Shown here in pieces: positions 46,036 through 57,316 of a DNA stretch of 64,000 bases (position 1 is its first letter; every line of letters starts with the position of its first letter). The stretch is from assembly GCA_020744225.1 (NCBI GenBank), contig JAGMWG010000006.1, positions 372,001 to 436,000 on the forward strand, written 5' to 3'. Position numbers and translations under genes: made by a program. The notes under the pieces are model-generated. The model did no database searches. It was not told where the DNA came from and saw only the letters and a program-made list of their open reading frames with translations. Source of the stretch: Paraphoma chrysanthemicola. Taxonomy: Eukaryota; Ascomycota; Dothideomycetes; Pleosporales; Phaeosphaeriaceae.

Positions 46036-47126
46036 TCAAACTTTTCTACGGGGCAACCACTCTTGCAACGCAAACAGAGTATTTGCCATTATTACCTTCC
46101 GGACAATTCCTTCCTTGTCTTTGACCTCCATCTCACCGAATGAGACTTTTTCGTCGTTACCATGCGAACCCTCCTTAGTGCTGTCGTGTCGATCGAGCAA
46201 GACTGCATCCCATCCGGCTGCCCTGGCGGCAATGTAGTCTTTCTCAATCTCGTCGCCCACGTACAATTTCTCAAAGTCGTTAGTTGTTAGGCCTGCCCCA
46301 TCCTCCTTGAGACTGTCCGCGAGGAGCTGGGTTGCTGCATCAAAGATTCGACGATCTGGCTTCTCGTGACCAACATCGTAACTTAGTACCACAAAGTCAA
46401 TGTCATGATCCGGCGAAGGTTTTGCAAGCCTCGAGCTCTCACCGACTCTTTTCTTGCTCACGTTGAGGCCGAACGACTCCAATATGCTAGGAACTCGGTG
46501 GTCGGAATTGGTGATGATGCCAACAACGGTCTTTTCGAAAGGCCACGACATCGCTTGCGTCTTGCCGGTGGCCCTCTTCCTTCTAAGCTCTTGGAAGAAG
46601 TCGATCACGTCAGGCTTCAGAGAGTAGCCTTTGTCGGTGGAGAATTGTTCAAGTAGGTCTGTGACAAGAGCTGGTGGAACTTCTTGGCCAGGTTTGAGGA
46701 AGGATGTAAAGGTGTTGCGGATGATCTGACGCGGTGTCAGCAAGAAGTGCCATCATATTTGTACATGCAGACTTGTCAAGAAAGTAACTACGGGCATATC
46801 AAGGCTCGCCGACTCCCAATGTTGCTTTGAGTTCTGTAGCTAGGGCGTGGCACGTGTCAACAGAATGCACTCACATTTCCCCACCACCTTTCTGCCCCCA
46901 GTCCAGTGACTTTGCCATAATTTGGGTTCTTCTTCGACTCAGTCTTGAATGCCTCCTTGAACCGAGCACCAACTCTAGACTCGCCCTCAGGCGTATCGCT
47001 CACTAGTATCCCATGCCGTGCAGCGACTCTAGCATACGCTCGAGGTATTGGAACACTCGGTGCAAAGAGCGTCCCAAACGCGTCAAAGCATAGCAGCAAA
47101 TTCTTCTTGGCTGGCGCCGCCTGCAT
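46036..47126 (-). CDS. HAD-superfamily hydrolase (HDHD3-like)
   Basis: Minus-strand exons 47126-46875 and 46725-46036 join in phase to 313 aa. The intron of 149 nt (GTGAGT...GCTGAC...GTCAG) is longer than its neighbours. Haloacid dehalogenase motifs are visible. Motif I is DAFGTLF, with the nucleophile D15; the position two residues later is Phe, as in HDHD3-type members. Motif II is GIITNSD. The motif III lysine is in GHEKPDRRIF. Motif IV is YVGDEIEKDY. The cap region includes ERWWGN and FLKPGQEVPPALVTDLLEQF. Substrate is unknown; relatives act on small phosphate esters. I chose the Met at 47126 because it directly precedes the conserved KKNLLLCFDAFGT; a Met 33 codons upstream adds unlikely basic sequence. 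It is divergent from DPM1. Confidence 0.85.
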
Positions 47127-47303
47127 CGTGGATTTGTTATGTTGGTGTAGGCTGCTCGAAAGGGGTAGGGACAGGTGGTCTGGGCACCTCCGATGCGGCC
47201 ACGACCACCTCCGCGCGATCTTCAACTCCAGACCTCCACGCCCACACTCTCACGAACCTCACCCGCAGTCGCTCATTCCCGAATCTCACCCAAATCACCA
47301 ATC

Positions 47304-48098
47304 ATGGCGCCGACACCGAATAAGGACAAATACTCCGTCCTCCTCCCAACCTACAATGAGCGCCGCAACCTCCCCATAATAACATGGCTGCTGAACAAGA
47401 CCTTCACCGAGAAGTAAGTCTTGCCAATCTTTCTGCTAGCTGCGCCCCGAAGATGTCTTACTAACCGTGTCTGCAGCAACCTCGACTGGGAACTCATCAT
47501 CATCGACGATGGCTCCCCCGACGGCACCCAAGAAGTCGCTGCGCAGCTCCAAAAAGCCTACACGCCCCAGCGCATCCAGATCCGCGCTCGCGCTGGCAAA
47601 CTCGGCCTCGGCACCGCCTACGTTCACGGCCTGCAATTCGCGACCGGCAACTTCGTCATCATCATGGACGCAGATTTCAGCCACCACCCGAAATTCATCT
47701 CAGAGATGATCCGCGTGCAGAAGACCAAGAACTACGATATTGTCACCGGCACGCGGTATGCAGGCGACGGCGGCGTGTATGGCTGGGACTTGAAGCGCAA
47801 GTTTGTCAGCAGGGGCGCGAATCTGTTTGCGGATACGGTGCTGAGGCCGGGCGTTAGTGACTTGACGGGCAGCTTCAGGCTGTACAAGAAGGAGGTGCTG
47901 CAGAAGGTGATTAGGCAAACGGAGAGCAAGGGATACACGTTCCAGATGGAGATGATGGTGCGGGCGAAGGCTATGGGATGCACAGTTGCAGAGGTACCGA
48001 TCAGCTTCGTGGACAGACTATACGGCGAGAGCAAGTTGGGTGGTGACGAGATTGTGGAGTATGCTAAGGGTGTACTGAGCTTGTGGTTGAAGGTTTAG
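47304..48098 (+). CDS. DPM1: Dolichol-phosphate mannosyltransferase catalytic subunit
   Basis: This enzyme makes dolichol-phosphate-mannose from GDP-mannose on the ER membrane, the donor for N-glycans, GPI anchors and O-mannosylation. Exons 47304-47413 and 47477-48098 (intron 47414-47476, GTAAGT...CTGCAG) give 243 aa. This GT2 family protein shows SVLLPTYNERRNLP, IIIDDGSPDGTQE (D48, D49), the DXD-type MDADFSHHP (D102, D104), GTRYAGDGGVYGWDLKRKF, GVSDLTGSFRLYKKEVL and GESKLGGDEIVEYAKGVL. It ends about 20 residues after that block with no C-terminal transmembrane anchor, unlike S. cerevisiae Dpm1. It should therefore need DPM2/DPM3-type partners, as in S. pombe and mammals. It shares a 177-base divergent promoter with the HAD gene. 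Confidence 0.95.
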
Positions 48099-48346
48099 AC
48101 AGGCTTTGGGCTCGAATTGGGCGTTGGTGGGATGTCAAGCATGAGTGCGATTGCATAGGTTCGCGGGATTCGGAAGGTGCAAGTGCAACTTCTTGTGCAT
48201 TTGTGTCTGACTACGATGACATAACTTCGTTTAACTCATAATCTTCTCCAAGCTGTCTACCGATGTTCGTCTCCCCGAGTGTCATAATTCGTACAATGTG
48301 CGTCCCCATGAGCGCATCCAGGCTTCCTTCAAGTATTGAACCTCTT

Positions 48347-48919
48347 TCACTGTCCACCCCTCTTCATCTCTCCAACCGGATGGCTGTGCAGCGCCGCCTC
48401 TCTAGTCGGTGAAGCAGGCAATGCACCACCATCCCTACCGAGACTATCCTTCTGTGGCTGTGCCCGCATCGGTGATTGGTACGGCATATCGGTGACAGGT
48501 AGATGTGCTACTCCGTTGCTCATGACTTCCTCTTGATTTGACTTGGCAGGTAGCTGCGGTACTTCGGGCTGGGTGTGGACTGCAGCAATTGGTTGTGATA
48601 CGCGACCCGAGTGCCTGTTCTTGAACGAGAAAGTGCGCGATTTCGTACGTGGTGTAGTGGTCGGTGGCGAGCTTGAAGCCAACGGATCGCACTCTGTTAC
48701 ACGGGGTGAGATGATGCGCATTGATCTGGTATCCTCCGGGACGTCATCATCGCTTGCTTCGACGTTGTGCAGGCCAGTCGAGGTCCGCTTCTTGCTGCCG
48801 AATACGTTGGCGAAGCTTTTCCGGACGCCTGAGCGCTGCGTCCTGGGCGGGCTCGGAGTAGACGGCTTTGTTGGAGTACGGGTAGGTTTCGATTCACCTG
48901 CGCCATCGAGCTGGAGCAT
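48347..48919 (-). CDS. Ser/Pro/Thr-rich hypothetical protein
   Basis: This minus-strand open frame ends at 48347. The Met at 48919 gives 190 aa; an earlier Met at 49051 would add 44 residues. The sequence is low-complexity and disordered: TPTKPSTPSPPRTQRSGVR, then KSFANVFGSKKRTS, SSSPPTTTPRTKSRTFSFKN and a C-terminal SPTREAALHSHPVGEMK. The KSFANVFGSKK segment and Ser/Pro runs resemble phosphorylatable regions of fungal regulatory proteins, but no domain is recognised. A long open frame on the opposite strand (48543-49211) overlaps it. I prefer the minus strand for its amino-acid composition, with low confidence. Confidence 0.4.
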   Translation of the reverse strand: MLQLDGAGESKPTRTPTKPSTPSPPRTQRSGVRKSFANVFGSKKRTSTGLHNVEASDDDVPEDTRSMRIISPRVTECDPLASSSPPTTTPRTKSRTFSFKNRHSGRVSQPIAAVHTQPEVPQLPAKSNQEEVMSNGVAHLPVTDMPYQSPMRAQPQKDSLGRDGGALPASPTREAALHSHPVGEMKRGGQ

Positions 48920-49051
48920 GTTGACTGTCCACACAGTGTGTTTCGTACTCGATCTGTCCACCGTGAAGCTTCTCGTTGGTAATGGCGTGGGATCTGAATG
49001 TGCTCGAAACCGCACGGCGAGGCTGAGCGGATGGTTATGTAAATGTGGCAT

Positions 49052-50863
49052 GATGGATCGTGTTCGGTTTCTCTTTCAATACAATCGCAGTTGCCGGTGG
49101 CATCTTCTCAACTTCAAAGACATACTTGCCTTAAGTACTGTTGTCTTATCTCAGCCCAAGTCGTACCTGCTCGTCATTGCACATAACGGGAAGTGGCGAT
49201 CCGTAATATAGGATCAACGAACATGTGTAAGACGTTTCAGACGGACGGGTTGGTCGAAGCATGAGAAGATCCAGAACAAATGACGAAGGCATATGCGGGA
49301 TGTAGATCGAACGTTGCACTATGCTGAATCTGGTTTGATGTAGCCTAGCTCCCGTCTAGGGTCCGCCTGGCGACAGCCCAAGATCCACAACTCTCTCACA
49401 TATCGCGATGCAATAGATCTAATTGCCATTTCCCCGACCTTCCATACTCATATATGACGCAGACTAGGATCATTTCAATGTATCACACATGCAGAGTCAA
49501 GCGCCGATAAGTGCCAACGCCGTCGCACAGAAGGGCAATATCAGCAGACGCGCACTACGATCGCCTAGATCCAACCTCGAAAGATTGGGCATAGCCTGGA
49601 GGGGTCAGGCCGCTTCCAGCATAGTTCTGGGCGGGAGGGTTTCTCTATGCCTGTTATTCCAGGACATGGCCCACCAGTTTCGTAACGTCCACATCAGCTT
49701 CGAGTGCTGTTTCACCACAGCATCACGCCAATCAGAAGCTCGGGCTGCGATAGCAGGACTCGCGACGCCAGGCACCATGGCGTTCCGGGGGAACATCTTG
49801 CGCCACAAAATACTTCGGAATACTTCTGAACCGAATGGGCGTCATTCCTTCGAAAGGCTGTTGAAGCTACATCGTAGCAGTTTTGCCAACTTGATCCTAA
49901 GCATGAAGTCTAGGCAAGTGGTACCACGTGCGTACGGCCAGCAATTGTCGCCTCTTACCTCCAAGACTCGCTGCAAATCACTTACGGAGCACGACTATCT
50001 TGTTTCGCAAGAAAGTTGCAGAGTAGGGTTACCGCCGGTCTTGCGTCTCGGGCTTCTTTGAACAAGTGGTATCATTTGTGCGACACGGAACTGATCATCG
50101 AGAAGTCTCGTAACGAGTAATAGACCCTCGAGAACAGCGAAAAGAGCAAAATATGCTCTCACTTTTCGCGACGCTCTAAAGGCTCCATATCGGCTGGCAG
50201 ATCTCATTTAGGTGTTCTAGCCTCGGGCCTTGTTTTCCGGTAGCCACTCCGAGTAGGCTCCTTCCCATCCAAGGTTTCCTGGGGCCAAAGTTTTCTTTTC
50301 GCCGAGACAGGGTGTCTACAAACCTGCATTGCTAAAAAAATCACAGTCCTTGAAAAAGCTTAACGAGGCTTCAAGTAGTGCGCTGTGGTATAGTTCCAAT
50401 TGGCTGAAAAAGTCCCTGACACAAATCCGCACTGCGATCATGCAAGGCTGCCAGAAAGTTCGTTTGATGAACTTTATTTCCAAACACCAAGTTGTGTTTT
50501 GACGCTAGAATATGAGCCAGAGATAACGGTGAGTACGCAGTCATGAACCCTTCGACACTACATAGTGGCCTCGCTTGGTGAACACAAACATAATAATTTT
50601 GGAAGGATAAGATAAAAGTATCTGTACGTCGGTAGCAATACGCGGCAGCGTACTAGTATGCGCTAGCCCCCGTACCGTCCATGGGTGAATCTCTGCAGGA
50701 AGCACCAGCTGCATATCTGTAAAGAAACACTCAGTGAACTTTCTAGGAATACAAAAAGCGAGATAGACTAATCTTTATTCTCTTCATCTCTTCTCAATCT
50801 CAGCTACCTTCTGCCAGACTGAGAGCACAACTCCAGTATCGCAAATATTTTTCTCCACTGGCA
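49052..50863. other. Long region without a clear gene
   Basis: Two minus-strand stretches look faintly protein-like. One, at 50207-49995, begins MRSASRYGAFRASRK and includes a hydrophobic ALFAVLEGLLLVT segment. The other, at 49808-49605, contains DWRDAVVKQHSKLMWTLR and NWWAMSWNNRHRE. They lie in different frames with possible splice signals between them, so one decayed or multi-exon gene is possible, but I cannot join them convincingly. A 190-codon plus-strand frame at 49489-50061 overlaps both and shows no family features. The rest holds nothing I recognise. Confidence 0.3.
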
Positions 50864-51813
50864 ATGGCTTCTAATCCTGATGAAGCGACAAAGTGTCATG
50901 AAGCTCAGCGCTTCAATCTCATGGCGCTACCTCTGGAGCTCCGCCTCATGGTCTACGAGCGCATGCCGCGAAAAATACATCACAAACGCCTCCATACTCA
51001 GGATCGCGAACACGAGCAGCGACGCCAAAACAGCACACTGGCCAACATATGCTGCATAGAGTCAAGAGGGAACATTATAATTATCACTAGAAGCGTGCCC
51101 ATGATCGTTCTACTTCTCAACAAGCAAATACATCGGGAAGCCAAGTGGATCTTGAATAGACTTGCACGGAAATTCATCTTAGATGCTGGCCCACGGATCA
51201 TCATTTCGGGAAGCCAATATTCTTATGATCAGTTGAGAATCATCATGAGTTACCTTCTATGGGGATTTGAACATCTCAAGGTAAGCAATGCCGTAGCCAT
51301 GTCCATGTTATGCTAACAGTAAAGTATCAACCAACGTTGACGCTACGCGAGTTTTCTTTGCATTTCCAAAGATCAACGACGAGGAAGGCGGCGTTTGACT
51401 TCCCTGATCAATTCGTATACCAAGCAGCCAGATCTTTCGCCCACAAAGGCGTTATCGTTGGTGATCTCGCTTTGGTCACATTTCATGATCTGCTGCCCAA
51501 CCCTTTCCCATACTTCAAAGACCGTCCGCCATTTCACGTCACAGGCAGTTGGATACACCTCTTCAGCGGCATGCGCAGGACCAGAACCGACCTTCTGCAG
51601 CTAAGCTCCTTATGTACCAGGCGCAACAAGGTCAATCTGGTGGACATGGGATTTATTGTCAGTGCGGATTCCACCCTTACTCCAGCCACTGTTGATATGG
51701 CACAAAAGAGGCGGGAATTGGAGAGAGGGGCTCTAGGGCCACCGCTTGACGACGATACCGATCTCGCAACGATGAACAAGGAGACTTGGATCCGGGAGTG
51801 GATTCCTACGTAG
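50864..51813 (+). CDS. F-box-like (LPLELR-type) protein
   Basis: Exons 50864-51280 and 51325-51813 join in phase; the intron is 44 nt (GTAAGC, GCTAAC branch, AAAG acceptor). An acceptor five bases earlier would give an immediate stop, which fixes the splice. The product is 301 aa. The N-terminus FNLMALPLELRLMVYERM is the short F-box/2EXR-like opening of a large family in Dothideomycetes, followed by VLLLNKQIHREAKWIL. The rest has no recognised domain. Such proteins may act as substrate adaptors of SCF ubiquitin ligases, but the degenerate motif makes that only a possibility. It stands alone between long intergenic stretches. Confidence 0.7.
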
Positions 51814-52277
51814 CTTGCATTTCGATCATCATAATCTGGGTTAATGTGATATTAGTCACATCAAAAGGAGGTTATTGCTCGCTGAGTGTAAACTATGTAC
51901 ATGGCCCGACTGCATAACTACTTGGGTAGCATAAGAGGTCAGACGGAAGAACCAAGTGGCTTCAATTCCCCCCGTTATTAGCATCGAAATAAAGCTAAAG
52001 GGTTCGGAACATCGGAGCTATGTAGTGGGAGTTTGAATACGATGACCCAGCGTCCAATTATTCCTGTGGCAATGGCCGCCAAGGGACGCTAGCGAGTGAG
52101 TGTAACATAAGATTGTTTGCTGCCCACACCTATTTGCTACCTGCTCTTCTCACCTCTGTCCTTGAGAATCAAATTTCGTTCCATTTTGAGGCTCGAAGCT
52201 ATTGAATGAGTGGATTTCGATCGAGTCTAGTGTACACCCTGCGTCTGCAGCACGTTGGCTTAATAGAACAGCCCAAT
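51814..52277. other. Convergent intergenic region
   Basis: It separates the F-box-like gene from the 3' end of the O-methyltransferase gene. No open frame or repeat of note is seen. Confidence 0.4.
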
Positions 52278-53479
52278 TCATTTCGGCACCGCCGCAACAA
52301 TGCCATGAAACTTGACCTCGTCATATCGATGCACGTGCGCCAACTTCAGTCCGGCGCGATCCAGCAGGACCTCCCATTCTGCCATGCTCCTCTCCGTACC
52401 ACCAAGGCAAGCCATCATCGAAATGACCATGCATGCTACCTGCCATGGCACGTTTTGGTCCGGTAATACGACGTCGTCGATCAAAATGAGCGAATCCGGA
52501 CCCATTGCTGGGATGATGTTCTTCAAAATGCGAATACAATCTTCATCAGGCCAGTCGTGCAAGATATGACGAAGATAGTAGAACTTGGCCCCAAGAAGCG
52601 TCTGCGGCGTGAAGAAATCGTACTCCACAAACTCAATACCATCGGGCTTTGTACGTGGAAGGTGCGCCAATGTCGATGGCAAGTCCTGCACGACGACTCG
52701 ACCTGGTACGTCGGTGTACTTCTGCTTGAAAGCTACGGCATGCTGTCCAAATCCTCCGCCGATGTCGACGAGAATTGCAGAATGGTTCTCAGGTTTGAAG
52801 TCACCAAGCTCTTTTGCGACAGGGTAAGATGACACCCAGCTTTGCACGGCATCAAGCACCATAACGTGTCCCAGTGCTTTCATCTGCTCAGGGTCTTTCT
52901 TCAGATAGTCGAACGGCTCCAGATCGGTCTGAAGCGCCTTTTGAAACGGCAAGTCCATCTTGTTAGTCATGTCTTTGTAGCCGTGCTCCTTCAAATACTC
53001 CGGGAGGACCTGAGCAACGGGGAAATGAATCTTGGATACGTGCGGTGCAGCACCGGAGACGTGCGGGTTGGCGAATGTCTTGGTGACGCGATTGGCTTCG
53101 TATGTGTCTTGTTCAATTTCATGAATGAACCCGAAGGATGCCATGGATCGTAGCAAGTGCTTAAGCAGACCTGGAGAAGCACCAGTCTTGGTGACAAAGT
53201 CGAAGTGGGAGATAGGTGCCGACGAGATGGAGAGAGTAGTGAAGATGTTGAGGTCCAGACCGATCTGGATCAGTGTCCATTTAAGAGGCTCGAGTAGAAT
53301 TAGCTCAAGTATGCGAGGGGTGATGGTAGTAGACCTACACCCATGGCTAAACCAAACAGAACTTCCCAGTCCGTGAACAAGTCATGTTCAAGGTCTCGAA
53401 GCTGCTCCTGAATCTTGTGTCGTTCATGGTCAGTCGATTTGGCATAGATGTCCCGGATCTGCTTCAACGGAGCGTCCAT
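52278..53479 (-). CDS. SAM-dependent O-methyltransferase, family 2
   Basis: It transfers a methyl group from S-adenosylmethionine to a hydroxyl of a small molecule, as in fungal polyketide tailoring enzymes. Minus-strand exons 53479-53339 and 53288-52278 join in phase (intron 50 nt, GTAGGT...CTCGAG) to 383 aa. An N-terminal helical dimerisation part with a winged-helix-like segment (LDLNIFTTLS, GASPGLLKHLLRSMASFG) precedes the Rossmann core. The SAM loop is VDIGGGFGQH (about 221-230), with VVVQDLP and EYDFFTPQ following. The catalytic-base region is YYLRHILHDWPDEDC with His about 291. The protein ends DEVKFHGIVAAVPK, typical of the family. It is divergent from the FAD oxidase gene and near a Zn2Cys6 regulator, which suggests specialised metabolism. 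Confidence 0.92.
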
Positions 53480-54869
53480 TTTTGCGATGTGTGCTTTCGG
53501 TGATGTTCGAAGTCTGGTGCACTTATGTATCAAGCTCCTAGGTCGGAAGATCGGTGGAATACGATGTCCGCGGAGCAAATAGTCCGTGGGGTCAGATGTC
53601 CGTGGAGCACAACAATGATGGACCAAAGTTTTCACAAAAAAAGCTTTGCCTCGTGAGAATGGAAGGAAGATGGTTGTGGATATCGTGTGTCAGATTCATG
53701 CTGGTCCCGATTGCCTTCTCTTTATGTTGGACTGAATATGACCCTGGCTGCGACCTACAAGATTGACCGTCTCGCTTTAAGAACGGCATTTCATGCCTAG
53801 CCATAAAGTGAGCTTTCAAGTCCGAGAAGCGCGAGAGTGGTGGTGGGAATAGGCCACCTTTTCTGTCGAGCACCGATACTCCCGGACATGACCGAATTCG
53901 CCGCAAGATGACCGAGAAGAGCCGGGCGTGCTGCGAAGCACAAGGACTGGCGCCTGTCGTCTATATCTCGGAAGTTCAAAAGATGCTTATTATCTGATAG
54001 CGTATTTCTCATGATGGCTTTGTTCGCACATTGTTGCACCTCGTTCTTTCCCGATCCCGCGTCGCACCATCGGCCCATCGGAGTTTCCAGGCTTCCGCCC
54101 GCAATAGTCTACGCAAAGATACATCCCTCCTACATCTCATTTGCAACAAAATTGAATTGCAACTATCTACTGTCTCTATGTATACTCTAGTGGGTGCCAG
54201 ACCTGCCGATGTCCTACTTTTTCATACACTTCTGGTCACGAATGCATCAGAAATCACCCCAACAAACTTACGCATTAACTTGCAGAGCCCCACATCCACG
54301 AAATTGAGCAAATCGAGATGTTGATCAACATGATCTTCGGGCGTAGCCTTCGGGCGTGGTGTTGACTTAGCCAACCAATAGACGACCTGCAACCAATACG
54401 AAAATCAGCCCTGCTCTAGGTTTGTATGACCGATTTCCATACTCTCGGCTCCGCTCGATATTGGCAAACCGGGTAGAATCGCACGCGATCCCCGCGACCT
54501 GGCCCTATAACACGAGCTACTCTTTGGATGAATTCGACCTGCATACCGTGTGGCTGGTTTTTTACTATTCCAGTTTACTATTCTGGTATTACACATTGCT
54601 GACGACCTTGTTGTGTTACGGTAAGCTGTGATTCTATGCTGGTATGGTCGCATCGCATTGATCTACGTCGTATAGGTTGGCTTGACCCTATACATGATCT
54701 TATGGGTGCATTTGAGTAGGAATGTGGGAATGTGGGGCAACTCATCCGGGGACTATGTGGGCACTTACACGCAGGATGCTCTTAAGCTTTCGCATTTGCA
54801 AGACAAACTCTTGTCTTGCTAAATCTTGAGATTCATTTCCACTTCACCTCTTTCGCCCAAGCTAGTACT
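53480..54869. other. Divergent intergenic region between the O-methyltransferase and the FAD oxidase
   Basis: About 1.4 kb lies between two start codons pointing away from each other. Several short open frames exist on both strands with no family features. An AT-rich repeat-free stretch near 54100-54300 is noted. It is the likely shared control region of the two enzyme genes. I could not identify a specific regulator site with confidence. Confidence 0.35.
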
Positions 54870-56970
54870 ATGAATTCCTCTATAGTGGCTGCCTTACTTC
54901 TTCTAGTAGGAAACTCACTAGCTGTCAACTTTCCCTACGAGAACGTTCAACTACAGCCTTGGGAGGTGTGGAACAGCTCGGATCTTGTCTTTGGAAATGG
55001 TACAAGTACCAAGAGGCCGCCGTGTAAAAGCTATCCGGGCTATGAGAGTTGGCCATCTCTCGCACAATGGAATGCTTTCAATTTAACACTGGGTGGCTCC
55101 CTGCTCCGCGGCGTCCCTCCCGCAGCAGCATGCTACGAGGGCGAATATAAGGACACAGTCAAGTGTGGCATCGTGCGACGTGGTCAGAACAATGCTCTCT
55201 TTGCGTAAGTAACCAGATCGACACATGGGCGTATAGCTTACCTTTTCACAGCAAAGAAGACCCATTGATTCCGTTTGGCCAGTGGCAGCTCGACAACCCT
55301 TGCCCAGTACCCAGCGACAGCCTTACGCCTCCGCTCTCCCACTGCAAGCTTACATCATTCCCGCAATATGTTGTTAATGCTTCCACGGCTCGCGACGTGC
55401 AGCTCGCTGTGAACTTTGCCCGGAACAATCACATCCGCTTGACCATTAAGTGAAAATGTCAGCCTTCTCCGTCGTACATATTCTGACAGTCATAGGAATA
55501 CTGGTCATGATTGGTATGGACGAAATACGGGTGGAGGAGCGCTACAGGTCTGGGTGCACCGGTTCAAAGCGTTCGAATACCTTCCATCGTTTGAATTTGC
55601 ACAGTATAAGGGCCAAGCGGCAAGGGTTGGCGCAGCTTTAGAACAGCATGAGGTATACAAACACATGGGTGAGAGTAATATCACGCTATTGGCACCGGGC
55701 TCTTCAACCGTGGGCGCGTATGGAGGCTTTATGCAAGGTGGCGGCTTCTCCTATGTGACCTCAACATACGGCTTGATGTAAGTCTTCGCAACCAGAATTT
55801 GGCGTCATATATACTTACTTTGCTCTCTCTACGTCCAGGGCCGACCAAGTTCTCGCGCTCGAAGTAGTCACTGCAGATGGCCGCTTCATTCATGCTGACC
55901 CTCTGGCCAATGCCGACCTCTTCTGGGCGATTCGTGGAGGTGGCCCAAGTATGCCAATCCCACCTCGTTAAGTCTTACTCTAACAGTATGCAGGCAACTT
56001 TGGAATTGTGACGTCCGCGATCGTGAAGGCATACCCACCAACCACGGTTGCCCGCTCGGACTTCTCCTTCCAGACTGGTGCTGTGTTTGGCAATTCAAGT
56101 ACCCAAGTCAACACTACTACGTTATTTTGGAAGGCTGTGGACGTTTACTTCTCGCACAATTTGCGCATCAATGATGCAAAGGGGATAATGTCGAATTTCA
56201 TCAGCACTCAACCCCCGAGCAGTTTCCAACCTCAGCGCACGTTCACGCTACGAAGCGAAATAACCAAGCCTGCCGTCACTGTTGAGGAGATGAAGGCCCT
56301 CCTCGCACCACTCATCGACGATCTCAACAAAGTAGGTGTGCCGCTGCGAAATCCCGAGCCACGATTTTGGGAGTCCTATGCAGCCTTTGGGACCGTCCCC
56401 GGTGGTCCAAGTGGTGGTACCAGCAACGGCCGCTTTGGATCACGCCTCTTTCCACGCTCGAATTTTGTGGACCCCAATTCCACCGAATTCCGCGCTACAA
56501 TGGACTCCATACGCTCGTTTGTAGAAGAAGGCGGGTACGGCTTCCATTCCGTCGACTTCGCACCCACATACGAGACAGCAGGCTATCCCGGCCGCGATTC
56601 CGCCATAAACCCAGCGCTCCGCAATGGTCTCATGCACGCGACTGGGTTCGATACCACGCAGTATGGTCCTGGTCTTTCAGACGCCGAGTGGAAATCATCA
56701 CATACGCGTCACGATTCATTCATACAGAAGTGGAGGGATGCGAGTCCCGGAAGTGGCGCTTATATGAATGAGGCCGATGTGGAAGAGCCGAACTTCCAGT
56801 GGAGCTTTTATGGGAGGAATTATGATAGACTGTTGAAGATCAAGAAAAACAGGGATCCTTGGAGCGTGTTTTATGCTGTTACAGCTGTTGGAAGCGACGA
56901 GTGGTTCGTGGAGGGAACAAGAGGATTACCGACGCAACAGGGGCGGCTATGTCTGGTCAATTCGGGGTAA
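54870..56970 (+). CDS. Secreted BBE-like FAD-dependent oxidase (FAD_binding_4)
   Basis: This is a flavoprotein oxidase of the berberine-bridge-enzyme-like group, common as a tailoring enzyme or carbohydrate oxidase in fungi. Five exons (54870-55204, 55252-55449, 55496-55777, 55839-55948, 55994-56970) join to 633 aa. Introns are 45-61 nt, each with a GT donor and AG acceptor and continuous phase. A signal peptide is clear (SSIVAALLLLVGNSLA), so the product is probably secreted or vacuolar. FAD-domain blocks are NHIRLTIKNTGHDW (H182 is the candidate for covalent flavin attachment), TLLAPGSSTVGAYGGFMQ, GGGFSYVTSTYGL, VLALEVVTADGRFIHAD and LFWAIRGGG. The substrate-side C-terminus ends TQQGRLCLVNSG. 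It contains several N-glycosylation sequons. It lies between an O-methyltransferase and a regulator. Confidence 0.9.
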
Positions 56971-57316
56971 TTGTGAACTGGAACGATTGATATTTGCGGT
57001 GAAAATCAATCTTATACATCGAAGGGACCGGGGTTTCTCTAAGCAATTGTATGCTAATTACACAACGTGAGGGCAGTGCTGTTCGGACATGGTTGGGTTC
57101 ATTCCGTTGTGATTCTCGCTACGTGAGCAAATAAGCTGTCAACATTGAGAGGAGTATTCATGCTTGATTCAAGATACACTAGATAGCGGATACGCCTTGT
57201 CACCTGTGCGATCGAGTCATTCCCGGTTCTCAAAAACTTGAGGGACGCACGATCGCTGACCAACAGTATCTGCGCCTCGTCCACTCGACACTCGATCAAC
57301 TTCTCTTGAGTACATA
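56971..57316. other. Convergent intergenic region
   Basis: This is the 3' flank of the FAD oxidase and of the Zn2Cys6 regulator on the opposite strand. Nothing else is seen. Confidence 0.4.

Noticed and set aside
48543..49211. Plus-strand 222-codon frame opposite the Ser/Pro-rich ORF
   Set aside because: It is Cys/Gly/Leu/Val-rich with no domain and an unlikely start. The minus strand has more typical composition, although neither is certain.
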